Positions 17,226 to 25,092 of a DNA stretch of 64,000 bases are shown piece after piece; position 1 is the first letter of the stretch, and each line of letters begins with the position of its first letter. Location: NCBI GenBank assembly GCA_035327585.1, contig DAOLDD010000010.1:39784-103783 (forward strand), given 5' to 3'. A model generated the notes under the pieces. It did no database searches. It saw only the letters and a list, made by a program, of their open reading frames with translations, and had not been told where the DNA came from. Made by a program: the position numbers and the translations under genes. Source of the DNA: JAMLJG01 sp035327585. Lineage in GTDB: Bacteria > Verrucomicrobiota > Kiritimatiellia > CAIVKH01.

Positions 17226-18485
17226 ATGGCGTCGCGCCCCGAGGTTCCGAAGTGTTCGTTCTGCGGCAAGCCGCAGGGCGATGTGGAACGGCTGATCGCC
17301 GGTCCCGGCGTGCACATCTGCAACCAGTGCGTCACGCTCTGCAATTCATTGATCACGCGGGAGGGCGGTCGCGCGGAAAAGTCGCGCCCCGTCACCGCCT
17401 CGCCCGCGGTGCCCAAGCCGCATGAACTCAAAGCGGCGCTGGATGAGCATGTGATCGGGCAGGAGACGGCGAAGAAGGTGCTCTCCGTCGCGGTGCACAA
17501 CCACTACAAGCGCGTGCATGCGCGCGTCGGCGATCCGTTGCAGGACAAGCATGCGGGCGTGGAAATCGAGAAGAGCAACATCATGCTGATCGGCCCCACG
17601 GGCTGCGGCAAGACGCTGCTCGCGCGTACGCTTGCGCGCGTGCTCGATGTGCCGTTCAGCATGTCCGATGCGACGACCCTGACCGAGGCCGGCTATGTTG
17701 GCGAGGACGTGGAGAACATCCTGCTGCGCCTGGTCCAGGCCGCGGATTACAACGTCGCGCGCGCCGAGATGGGCATCATCTACATCGACGAAATCGACAA
17801 AATTTCGAAGAAAGGCGCCAACCCGTCGATCACGCGCGACGTGTCCGGCGAGGGCGTCCAACAGGCGTTGCTGAAGATTCTTGAGGGAACGACGGCCAAC
17901 GTGCCGCCGCAGGGCGGGCGCAAGCATCCGCAGCAGGAATACATCAAGATCAACACCCAGAACATTCTCTTCATCTGCGGCGGCGCGTTCATCGGGCTGG
18001 AGCAGATATTGAAAAAGCGGATGGGTCGCGGGGCGCTGGGGTTCGGCACGGAAAACGCCGGGAGCGATGAGTTCCGCACGCGGGCACGCGTCGAGCCGGA
18101 GGATCTTGTCGAATTCGGGCTGATCCCGGAGTTTATCGGCCGCCTGCCCGTGGTCGCGATGCTGCACGAACTGACGGAGGACGAACTGGTCCGCATCCTG
18201 ACCGAGCCGCGGAACGCGATGACAAAGCAGTACGCCAAGCTGCTGGCGATGGAAGGCGTGGACCTGAGTTTCACCGACACCGCGCTGCGGGAACTGGCGC
18301 GGATCGCCTTGACGAAGGGCACCGGGGCCCGCGGGCTGCGGGCCATCCTCGAACACATCATGCTCGACGTGATGTACGAGGCGCCCATGAAGGGAAACCT
18401 GAAGGAGTTCCGCGTCACGAAGAACGTCGTGGCCGGCCAGCGCCATGCCCTCGGTCTCGCCGACGAACAGCTCAAGATCGCCTGA
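17226..18485 (+). CDS. clpX: ATP-dependent Clp protease ATP-binding subunit ClpX
   Basis: 419-residue AAA+ unfoldase feeding substrates to ClpP. The N-terminal C4 zinc-binding domain (CSFC ... CNQC at residues 10-35) is followed by Walker A GPTGCGKTLLAR, Walker B IIYIDEIDKI, the pore-loop region GYVGEDVE, and sensor regions. It starts two bases after the clpP stop. The 3' end overlaps the next gene by 41 bases in another frame. Confidence 0.97.
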   Translation: MASRPEVPKCSFCGKPQGDVERLIAGPGVHICNQCVTLCNSLITREGGRAEKSRPVTASPAVPKPHELKAALDEHVIGQETAKKVLSVAVHNHYKRVHARVGDPLQDKHAGVEIEKSNIMLIGPTGCGKTLLARTLARVLDVPFSMSDATTLTEAGYVGEDVENILLRLVQAADYNVARAEMGIIYIDEIDKISKKGANPSITRDVSGEGVQQALLKILEGTTANVPPQGGRKHPQQEYIKINTQNILFICGGAFIGLEQILKKRMGRGALGFGTENAGSDEFRTRARVEPEDLVEFGLIPEFIGRLPVVAMLHELTEDELVRILTEPRNAMTKQYAKLLAMEGVDLSFTDTALRELARIALTKGTGARGLRAILEHIMLDVMYEAPMKGNLKEFRVTKNVVAGQRHALGLADEQLKIA

Positions 18486-20022
18486 GCCGCGCCTGCGTCC
18501 GCTGCTGGCGTGCGCCGTGGCGTTTGGCCTCTCGGTCCTCTCGGCCTCCGGTCGTCCGGTTGAAATCACCGTCCTGCACACCACGGACCTGCACGGCCAT
18601 GTGCTGCCGACGACCGATTACACCGGCCGCAGGGATGTCGGCGGCATCCTGAAGTGCGCGACGTTGATCCGGCAGATTCGCGCGCGCCAACCCAACGCGC
18701 TGCTCGTGGATTGCGGCGACCTCTACCAGGGCGCGCCGGAAAGCTACCTGACGGATGGCCGCATCATGATCCGCGCGCTCGACTGGCTGAAGTACGACGC
18801 GTGGGCGCTGGGCAACCATGAGTTCGACTGGGGCCTCGAAAAGATGGGGCGTCTCCACGACGTGTCCGGCACGCCGATGATCGCGGCCAACATCACCGCG
18901 CGCGCGGGCCGGCCGCATCCGTTCCCGCGCGTGCGCCCGTACGTCGTGCGCGAGGTGGACGGCGTGAAGGTGGTCATCGTCGGCTTGATCACACCGGGCG
19001 TGCCGACGTGGTCCACGCCGGATTTGCTGGGCGATTCCCTGTTCGAGCGCTCGGTGATCGCGCTCAAACGCATCATGCCCGCCGTGCGGGCGGAGGAGCC
19101 GGATGTCCTGCTGCTCGCGACGCACCAGGGCTACAAGCGGCAGGGCGACGACCATGCCAACGAAATCAACGCGATTGTGAAGGCCTTCCCCGAGTTCGAC
19201 GCCATCATCGGCGGACACTCGCACCAACCGATCCCGGAAGCGTGGGTGGATGGCCGCGTGCTCTATACGCAGGCGGGCTACTTCGGCGCCTGGCTCGGTC
19301 AGTTGGACCTGACGTATGACACCGTCGCGCGCCGCGTGACGCGGAAATCCGCGCGCCTGCACGACGTGGACGCGTCCGTCCCGCGCGACGCGGAACTGGA
19401 GGCGCTGCTGGCCGCGGACCTGAAACGGGCCGAGGCCTACCTGGCGCGACCGGTGGGCCGCGCCGCCTCGCTGATTCCATGGAAACCGGACGAATTCGGC
19501 AATTCGCCCATCCAGCGGTTGCTCGCCCGCGCCATCGCCGCCGCGAGCGGCGCGGAAATTGTGCTGCACGGCGTGTTGGACGAACAGGATTTGTTTGAAG
19601 GCGAGCTGCGCATGGCCGACATCTGGCGGATCGTGCCGTACGAGAATCGGGTCGCGGTGTTGCAGGTAACGCCGGCGGAACTACTCGAAATAGTGCTGGA
19701 AAACGCGGGCGTGCGCAGCGCGCATTCCTTCATGGGATTGTACGGGGCGCGCTACGAATGGGCCGCCGGCGGGGAAGGACGGCGGCCGATTAATCTCGTG
19801 GTGGCCGATGGCCGGCCGCCGCATCCGCGCAAGCGGCTCGCGCTGGCGGTAAATTCGTACGCGGTCGCGTCGGGCGGAGGCCGCTACAAACGCCTGCGCG
19901 AAATTGCGGAACGGCCGGAAACCCGTATGCGCATCCTGCCGATTGATACGCGGACGGCGGTGCTTGAGTACGTGAAGAAGCATTCGCCGCTGGATGCGCT
20001 GCGCCTCATGGAGGAGCCATGA
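18445..20022 (+). CDS. UshA-like 5'-nucleotidase/2',3'-cyclic phosphodiesterase
   Basis: 525-residue secreted metallophosphatase. The signal peptide is residues 17-36 (LACAVAFGLSVLSASG). The calcineurin-like domain shows TTDLHGH, DCGDLYQG, GNHEFDWG and GGHSHQP, which together bind two metals. The 5'-nucleotidase C-terminal substrate domain begins near 330 and includes NSPIQRLLARA and a later SFMGLYG loop. It would hydrolyse extracellular nucleotides for phosphate and nucleoside recovery. The ATG at 18445 is within clpX; without it the signal peptide would lose its basic N-region. Its stop overlaps the next gene (ATGA). Confidence 0.88.
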   Translation: MPSVSPTNSSRSPEPRLRPLLACAVAFGLSVLSASGRPVEITVLHTTDLHGHVLPTTDYTGRRDVGGILKCATLIRQIRARQPNALLVDCGDLYQGAPESYLTDGRIMIRALDWLKYDAWALGNHEFDWGLEKMGRLHDVSGTPMIAANITARAGRPHPFPRVRPYVVREVDGVKVVIVGLITPGVPTWSTPDLLGDSLFERSVIALKRIMPAVRAEEPDVLLLATHQGYKRQGDDHANEINAIVKAFPEFDAIIGGHSHQPIPEAWVDGRVLYTQAGYFGAWLGQLDLTYDTVARRVTRKSARLHDVDASVPRDAELEALLAADLKRAEAYLARPVGRAASLIPWKPDEFGNSPIQRLLARAIAAASGAEIVLHGVLDEQDLFEGELRMADIWRIVPYENRVAVLQVTPAELLEIVLENAGVRSAHSFMGLYGARYEWAAGGEGRRPINLVVADGRPPHPRKRLALAVNSYAVASGGGRYKRLREIAERPETRMRILPIDTRTAVLEYVKKHSPLDALRLMEEP

Positions 20023-21260
20023 TGGGGGAGGCGAAATCGAACGCGCGGCTCCATCGCGGGTTGGCGGGCTTGGTGTTGATCCATGCCTTGCTGCTTCCGA
20101 TTTCGATCTCGACCGGGCAGGTCTGGGCCTACCTGGTCGCCGTGGTTGCACTGGCGGGCTGGCTGCGCGGCGGCTTTGCCGGCGATTCGCAAACGCCGCT
20201 CCTTTGGGCCGTGCTGTTGTTTGGCCTCGTGGCGGCGGCCAGCGTGTTTGTCGGTGTCCGCGCGGAACTGGCGCTGCACAAGGTCGACCGGCTCCTGTTG
20301 ATGGCGGTGCCGCTGGTCCTGCCGCTGCTTGTTTGTGCAAAGCCGGATCTGGCGCGCCGCATCGTGCGGGCGTTTCTCATCGGTTGCACGGGCAAGGGAC
20401 TCTACGACGTGCTGCGGATACCGATCCAGCATGTCCGCGCGTCGCGTGCGTTTGAGCGGGCGATGGCGTCAGGCGCAGATGGCGCGGTGGACGCGCCGAG
20501 CCTGTTCGATCTCGGGAACATGCGTGACCCGCAATTCTACGCTGTCGCGATCTGCCTCGCCGCGGCGTTGTGGATCATGCGCTCGCCGGGTTTCTCGCGT
20601 CGCGCGCTTGCGTTTGCCCTCGCGATCAACGGGGCCGCCATCCTGCTTCATTTCAAGCGCGGAGCCTGGCTCGCCCTGGCGCTGAGCTTGCTCGTGATGG
20701 GGTTGATGAGCCGCCGCAGGCGCCTGGTGCTCGCCGTTCTGCTTGCGGCCCTCGCGGCCTCACAGCTACCCGCGGTACGCGCCCGCATCGCGCTGGTGCA
20801 CGAGGAATTCGAACTCAATACCGGCGGCCGGTACGCGCTGTGGACGCACGTGGCGCCGTCGCTGTACCGCGATTACCCGTTGGGCATGGGGTGGCGCTCC
20901 GTGCGGCATGAAGATCTGGTGGGCCACGGCGTGCCGGTGCAGAAGAAGTTGAATCATCTGCACAACAATCCGATGCATATCCGCCTCGAAACGGGCTGGC
21001 CGGGTCTCGCGGCCTGGTTGTTCCTGATGGGCTCGGGGTTTGCCCTGATGGGCGCCGCTTATCGCCGTGCCCGTCGTGAAAACCTGGAGTGGCAGGGGCC
21101 CGCGCTGGGGGTGTTCACCGGATTCCTCGCCCTGCACCTCAACGGGCTCGTGGAATACAACTTCGGCGACGGCGAAATTTTTATGCTGATGAATCTGTTG
21201 CTGGGCCTGGGGGCGGCGGGTTGGGTGATGCTTCGTCCGAAGCCTCCGTCCGCTGCTTGA
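20019..21260 (+). CDS. O-antigen ligase/Wzy-like polymerase family membrane protein
   Basis: 413 residues with about 10-11 transmembrane helices. The large periplasmic loop carries the ligase hallmarks: the Arg pair in FKRGAWLAL, GGRYALW, and HLHNNPMHIRLETGWPGL with the catalytic-type His. These match the WaaL/O-antigen ligase superfamily, which joins polyprenyl-linked glycan to lipid A-core, protein or a growing polymer. It is probably coupled to the upstream nucleotidase by overlap, which has no obvious metabolic logic. The 3' end overlaps cca tail-to-tail by 80 bases. Confidence 0.82.
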   Translation: MMGEAKSNARLHRGLAGLVLIHALLLPISISTGQVWAYLVAVVALAGWLRGGFAGDSQTPLLWAVLLFGLVAAASVFVGVRAELALHKVDRLLLMAVPLVLPLLVCAKPDLARRIVRAFLIGCTGKGLYDVLRIPIQHVRASRAFERAMASGADGAVDAPSLFDLGNMRDPQFYAVAICLAAALWIMRSPGFSRRALAFALAINGAAILLHFKRGAWLALALSLLVMGLMSRRRRLVLAVLLAALAASQLPAVRARIALVHEEFELNTGGRYALWTHVAPSLYRDYPLGMGWRSVRHEDLVGHGVPVQKKLNHLHNNPMHIRLETGWPGLAAWLFLMGSGFALMGAAYRRARRENLEWQGPALGVFTGFLALHLNGLVEYNFGDGEIFMLMNLLLGLGAAGWVMLRPKPPSAA

Positions 21261-22599
21261 TTGCGTTGGCGATCCATGCCAGGCCCGCTTCGCGCGTGGC
21301 GAAGCGGCCTTCCAGTTGCGCGTCGAACGCCACGCGCCGCCAGCGCCCGACCTCGGGTCCTTCCGGTACGCCCAACGCCATGAGGTCGCGGCCATTCAGC
21401 AACGGTGCCGGCAGGCGCGGCTCGGCACGGAACTGTTCGTATTCCGCTCGTGCCGCCGCGTAGGTGTCGAGCAGGCCGTGGCTCGCCATGCAGTCCGCGC
21501 GATGCAGTTCCAGTTCGAGCGGGAAGAGGGGATGCGCGACCATGCGGCGCCGAGTGGAGGTTTTCATGCGCGGCCAGTCGACGAAACGCATGTGCTGTCG
21601 CACGGCGGTTTCGACGGCCTCACGCAATTCGTTCGATGCCCGCAAGCGCCGCATGATCTCGTCCGCCATGCGCGCGCCGACCCCGGCGTGGCCCTCGAAG
21701 CGGATGCGTCCGTTCTTTTCCGCCGGGTCCTGTCGGAATGTGGGCGGCTTGCCGACATCATGCAGGAGTACGGACCACGCCAGCGCCGCGTCCGGTGCGC
21801 GCAACTGGTCCAGCGCGAGGGCGGTGTGGACAAAGACATCCCCCTCCGGGTGGAATTCCGGCGGCTGCTGCACGCCCGCCATCGCGTCCACCTCGGGCAG
21901 GATTTGGGCCAGCAGGCCGACTTCGCGCAGCAGACGCAGGCCCCGGCCCGGCGCGGGGGCTTCGGTCAACAGGCGGGTGACCTCCTGCAGGATGCGCTCC
22001 GCGCTGATGCGCCCGATGGCTGCGGCGTCCCGGCGGATGGCTTCGGCGGTATCCGGGTCCAGCTCGAATTCCAGCACGGCGGCGAAGCGGACGGCCCGCA
22101 GCATGCGCAGGTGATCTTCGAGAAACCGCGCCCGCGGATCGCCAATCGCGCGCACGACGCGCCGCTGCAAATCGGCCAGGCCGCCGACGTGGTCGATCAC
22201 CCGTTCGGTGGCGGGGTCGTAAAACAAACCGTTGATCGTGAAATCGCGCCGCCCCGCATCGTCCTCCGCGCGAGCGAATTCGATCGCATCGGGATGGCGG
22301 CCATCCGTACCGCCCAGGTCGCGGCGAAAGGTGGCCACTTCGAAATGGCGGTCCCCGACGGGGACGAGCGTGACGCCGAATGATTTACCGATGAATTTGG
22401 ATCCCGGGAACAGCCGGGCGACATCGTCCGGGCGCGCATCCGTTGCAATATCGACGTCCTGGGGTGGTCGCCCCAGCAGGGCGTCGCGAACGCAGCCGCC
22501 CGCGAAAACGGCCTGGTGACCCGCCGTGTGAAGCGTGGCCGCGGCTTGCACGGCGAGGGGATCGAAAACGGAACGGGATGGATGAGCGCCGAAACTCAC
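21181..22599 (-). CDS. cca: CCA tRNA nucleotidyltransferase/poly(A) polymerase family with HD domain
   Basis: 472-residue class II nucleotidyltransferase that repairs or adds the tRNA 3' CCA end. The catalytic head has GGCVRDALLG and DVDIAT (the DxD metal site), then RRDFTINGL and FLEDHLRMLRAVRFA. A central HD domain shows LLHDVGKPPTF with GHAGVGARMA. It converges on the O-antigen ligase gene with an 80-base overlap. Its start overlaps the stop of the upstream minus-strand gene by four bases. The one tRNA in the window already encodes CCA, so a repair role is as likely as synthesis. Confidence 0.9.
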   Translation of the reverse strand: MSFGAHPSRSVFDPLAVQAAATLHTAGHQAVFAGGCVRDALLGRPPQDVDIATDARPDDVARLFPGSKFIGKSFGVTLVPVGDRHFEVATFRRDLGGTDGRHPDAIEFARAEDDAGRRDFTINGLFYDPATERVIDHVGGLADLQRRVVRAIGDPRARFLEDHLRMLRAVRFAAVLEFELDPDTAEAIRRDAAAIGRISAERILQEVTRLLTEAPAPGRGLRLLREVGLLAQILPEVDAMAGVQQPPEFHPEGDVFVHTALALDQLRAPDAALAWSVLLHDVGKPPTFRQDPAEKNGRIRFEGHAGVGARMADEIMRRLRASNELREAVETAVRQHMRFVDWPRMKTSTRRRMVAHPLFPLELELHRADCMASHGLLDTYAAARAEYEQFRAEPRLPAPLLNGRDLMALGVPEGPEVGRWRRVAFDAQLEGRFATREAGLAWIANAIKQRTEASDEASPNPPPPGPATDSSA

Positions 22600-23528
22600 G
22601 AACCTTGGTCACCCGGCTTGGCGCCGTGGTTGTAGAACGTGCCGTGGGCCGTGCCGCGGGCGGTTCCATGCGCGGTGCCGGAAGCCGTTCCGTGGCCCGT
22701 GCCGTGTCCGGTCTCGCCGGGATGCGTCCGATGATTTGTGGCATGCGGACGCAAGTGCGCGACGTGCTGCGCGCAGTAGTTCAGGAATTCGTTTCGATTT
22801 GCGGGGGAGATGTAGAGCGGCTCGGCGTTGTCCAGCAGTTCCACCCGGATGAGGCTGCGCGTGGAGGACGCGAGATAGCGGCCGTTCGAGGCGTGGCGGA
22901 TGCCCGAGGCGGGCGCAAGTCCCTGGAACATCTCGAAGGGAAGCGCCATCAGGTAGAACCAGCCCTCGATCAGGATTCCCTCGTTGCAGGCGCGCAGCAC
23001 GCGGGGTGGGTAGACGAGCGGCTGGAATTCCGTGATGAGCTGAAGGTAGCTGCTGTCATAGCGGGACTTGCTGACGATGTCCCACTGGATGTTGCGGAAG
23101 CGGAACAGATAGCGCGCCATCCGGATGCGCGCCACGACGAGGGTGATGACGAAGACGCTGGCGATGAGCAGCGCATATTGACCGGCGGAGCCGGTGATCA
23201 GATCGGTCTGGCCGAGGTCCTTGAGCACCGCGTGCGTCCGGTAATAGGCCAGCACGGCGAAGCCCACGGGGGAAAACAAATGCAGGAACGGCGTGGAAAT
23301 GGTCTCCAGCGTCGCGCCAGTCAGCGCAAGATGCATGACAAAGAGCACGCCGATGCCGATGGCCCACAGCACGTGACGCTGCTCCTGCAGGGTGCGATGC
23401 ACGTCGTCGCCCGTCCCGGAGCCGAAGATGTAGTAGGGCACCGCGAGGGCGATGATGACAAAGATCAGGGAAAGCAAATCCAATTCCCATGGCCATCCCG
23501 GGGCCGCCCATGTTTTATTCTTGCTCAT
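22596..23528 (-). CDS. Four-helix membrane protein with PH-like domain and His-Gly-Thr repeat tail
   Basis: 310 residues from ATG 23528; an upstream in-frame Met has no better support. Four hydrophobic helices span about residues 15-150. A soluble region with a bacterial PH-like look follows (YLASSTRSLIRVELLD ... YISPANRNEFLNYC). The last 45 residues are low-complexity with repeated HGT/GTA triplets. I do not recognise a named family. A membrane sensor or scaffold is possible. It is probably co-transcribed with cca through the four-base overlap. Confidence 0.6.
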   Translation of the reverse strand: MSKNKTWAAPGWPWELDLLSLIFVIIALAVPYYIFGSGTGDDVHRTLQEQRHVLWAIGIGVLFVMHLALTGATLETISTPFLHLFSPVGFAVLAYYRTHAVLKDLGQTDLITGSAGQYALLIASVFVITLVVARIRMARYLFRFRNIQWDIVSKSRYDSSYLQLITEFQPLVYPPRVLRACNEGILIEGWFYLMALPFEMFQGLAPASGIRHASNGRYLASSTRSLIRVELLDNAEPLYISPANRNEFLNYCAQHVAHLRPHATNHRTHPGETGHGTGHGTASGTAHGTARGTAHGTFYNHGAKPGDQGS

Positions 23529-23582
23529 GTCGTGTCCGTCGATCCACCATCCAACCAACTGGCTGGATGCTAGACTGGGCAT

Positions 23583-24173
23583 ATGATGAATAACAAGCAG
23601 GATAGCGGATTAAGTTGGCTGGCCCGGGTCGTTCCGGCATGGGGGCTGATCGCCTGTTTTACCCTCGGTTGCCAGGTGCAGCCGCCGGCATCGGAGGAGG
23701 CCCCGCCCGCCCGCCCCGTGGCCCCGGTCGCGCCGCCATCGCCGACTCCATCCCCCCCAGTGGTCGTAAACGCCCGATACCTGTCGGGTGCGGAAGGCGA
23801 CTTCGGCCTGGCGGACTACAAAGGCCGCCCCGTGTTGGTTTCCGTGCAGGGGGTCGGCACGCCCGCGTTTGCGGAGAACCTGAAGTCGTTGAATGCCATT
23901 CAGGAAGAGTGGGGCGCCCAGCGCCTTGCCGTGGTGGGGTTGCTGGCCGCGTTCGCGGAGGGTGAACATCCCGAGTCGATTGCCAACGCCGTGGGCGCCA
24001 TTTATCCGCTGGTCCTGGCCTCCCCGGATGTGCTGGGTGCGCTCGGCGGCATACGGGCGTTGCCTTCGCATGTGCTGCTGGATGCGACAGGCGCGGTTCG
24101 GCAGAGTTGGCCGGGCTCCGTTTCACCGGACGAAATCCGCGCGGCGATCCGCGCCCTCGTGGAAACGCGCTAA
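23583..24173 (+). CDS. Lipoprotein with thioredoxin-like fold lacking the CxxC motif
   Basis: 196 residues. A signal peptide ends in a plausible lipobox (TLGC, Cys about 30), followed by a Pro-rich tether (about 35-60). The rest has the order of a TlpA/AhpC-type thioredoxin fold: GDFGLADYKGRPVLVSVQG, a helix, AVVGLLA, LPSHVLLDATGAV. Where a redox enzyme has WCxxC this protein reads GVGTPAF, so it cannot be a dithiol oxidoreductase. A binding or structural role is more likely. It starts divergently about 55 bases from the membrane-protein gene. Confidence 0.6.
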   Translation: MMNNKQDSGLSWLARVVPAWGLIACFTLGCQVQPPASEEAPPARPVAPVAPPSPTPSPPVVVNARYLSGAEGDFGLADYKGRPVLVSVQGVGTPAFAENLKSLNAIQEEWGAQRLAVVGLLAAFAEGEHPESIANAVGAIYPLVLASPDVLGALGGIRALPSHVLLDATGAVRQSWPGSVSPDEIRAAIRALVETR

Positions 24174-24177
24174 ACGT

Positions 24178-24633
24178 CTAGCGGCGGAAGGTTCCCGTCA
24201 GCGCCGCGCGCGCGAGGATGTGACGTTCCATCACGCGCAGCAAATCCGCCGCCCGCGCAATGGTCCGGGGCTCCACCGCGCGATCCAGGGCGAAGAGGTG
24301 AAACGTGTAGCGATGGGAGCGGCCCGGCGGCGGACACGGCCCGCCGTAGCCCGGACGCCCGAAATCGTTTAGTCCCTGCACGCCCCCGTTGCTCAATTTG
24401 AAATTGTTCGAGATGCCCGCCTCCAGGCTGGCGCAGGACGCCGGCAGGTTGAACAACATCCAGTGCAGGAACTCACCGCCCGGCGCATCGGGATCGGTGA
24501 GCAGGAGCGCGAAGCACGCCGTTCCCGCCGGGGCCCCGGACCATGCCAGCGGCGGTGAAAGATTCTCCCCCTTGCACGTAAACCGCGCCGGTATCGGCTC
24601 GCCGTCACGAAACGCTGTGCTGGTGAGATTCAT
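24178..24633 (-). CDS. YbhB/YbcL family PEBP-like protein
   Basis: 151 residues from ATG 24633, chosen because MNLTSTAFRDGEPIP aligns with the usual family N-terminus. The phosphatidylethanolamine-binding protein fold is shown by LTDPDAPGG.FLHWM and YGGPCPPPGRSHRYTFHLFALD. Bacterial members are cytoplasmic or periplasmic small-ligand proteins of poorly defined function. The gene converges on the preceding lipoprotein gene with a four-base gap. Confidence 0.88.
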   Translation of the reverse strand: MNLTSTAFRDGEPIPARFTCKGENLSPPLAWSGAPAGTACFALLLTDPDAPGGEFLHWMLFNLPASCASLEAGISNNFKLSNGGVQGLNDFGRPGYGGPCPPPGRSHRYTFHLFALDRAVEPRTIARAADLLRVMERHILARAALTGTFRR

Positions 24634-24765
24634 GAACAGGTGAATTCTAGCACATGCTCGATCAGGCTGCACGTGTCGCGCGGAAAATTTCGCGGTCTGG
24701 ATGTGGTTGAGGACTTGCATCAGGCTGCCGTCTCAACAAACTTGATTTGAACAGGAGATGTTGCC

Positions 24766-25002
24766 ATGCCCTTGTTTGAATTCCATTGCAACGCGTGCGG
24801 GAAGGACAGTGAAGTGCTGGTGCGTACCTCGGATTGGAAGGGCACGCCGTGTCCCGCTTGCGGGTCCACGCGGCTGGTGAAGAAGCTGTCGGTATTCGCC
24901 GCGTCGACCGCGTCCTCCAGCGGCGCGGCCGCACCCGCGATGCCGTGCGGCATGCCGCCGGGCGCGGGCGGCTGCTGCGGCGGCGCGTGCGGCATGAATT
25001 GA
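24766..25002 (+). CDS. FmdB-family zinc-ribbon protein
   Basis: 78 residues. MPLFEFHCNACGKDSEVLV with CNAC and CPAC forms the four-Cys zinc ribbon typical of the FmdB regulatory protein family. The C-terminus is Gly/Cys-rich (GGCCGGACGMN), as often seen in this family. The ribosome site CAGGAG lies eight bases before the ATG. In some organisms FmdB relatives regulate formamidase or amidase genes; here no such target is adjacent. Confidence 0.85.
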   Translation: MPLFEFHCNACGKDSEVLVRTSDWKGTPCPACGSTRLVKKLSVFAASTASSSGAAAPAMPCGMPPGAGGCCGGACGMN

Positions 25003-25092
25003 CGACGCGGTTGATGTCGCCGAAGCGAATCTTTCGCCTTTCGGCGGAGAGATCCGGCGCGTATGCTGGCCCGCGGTTACCTTGGGGATTTT

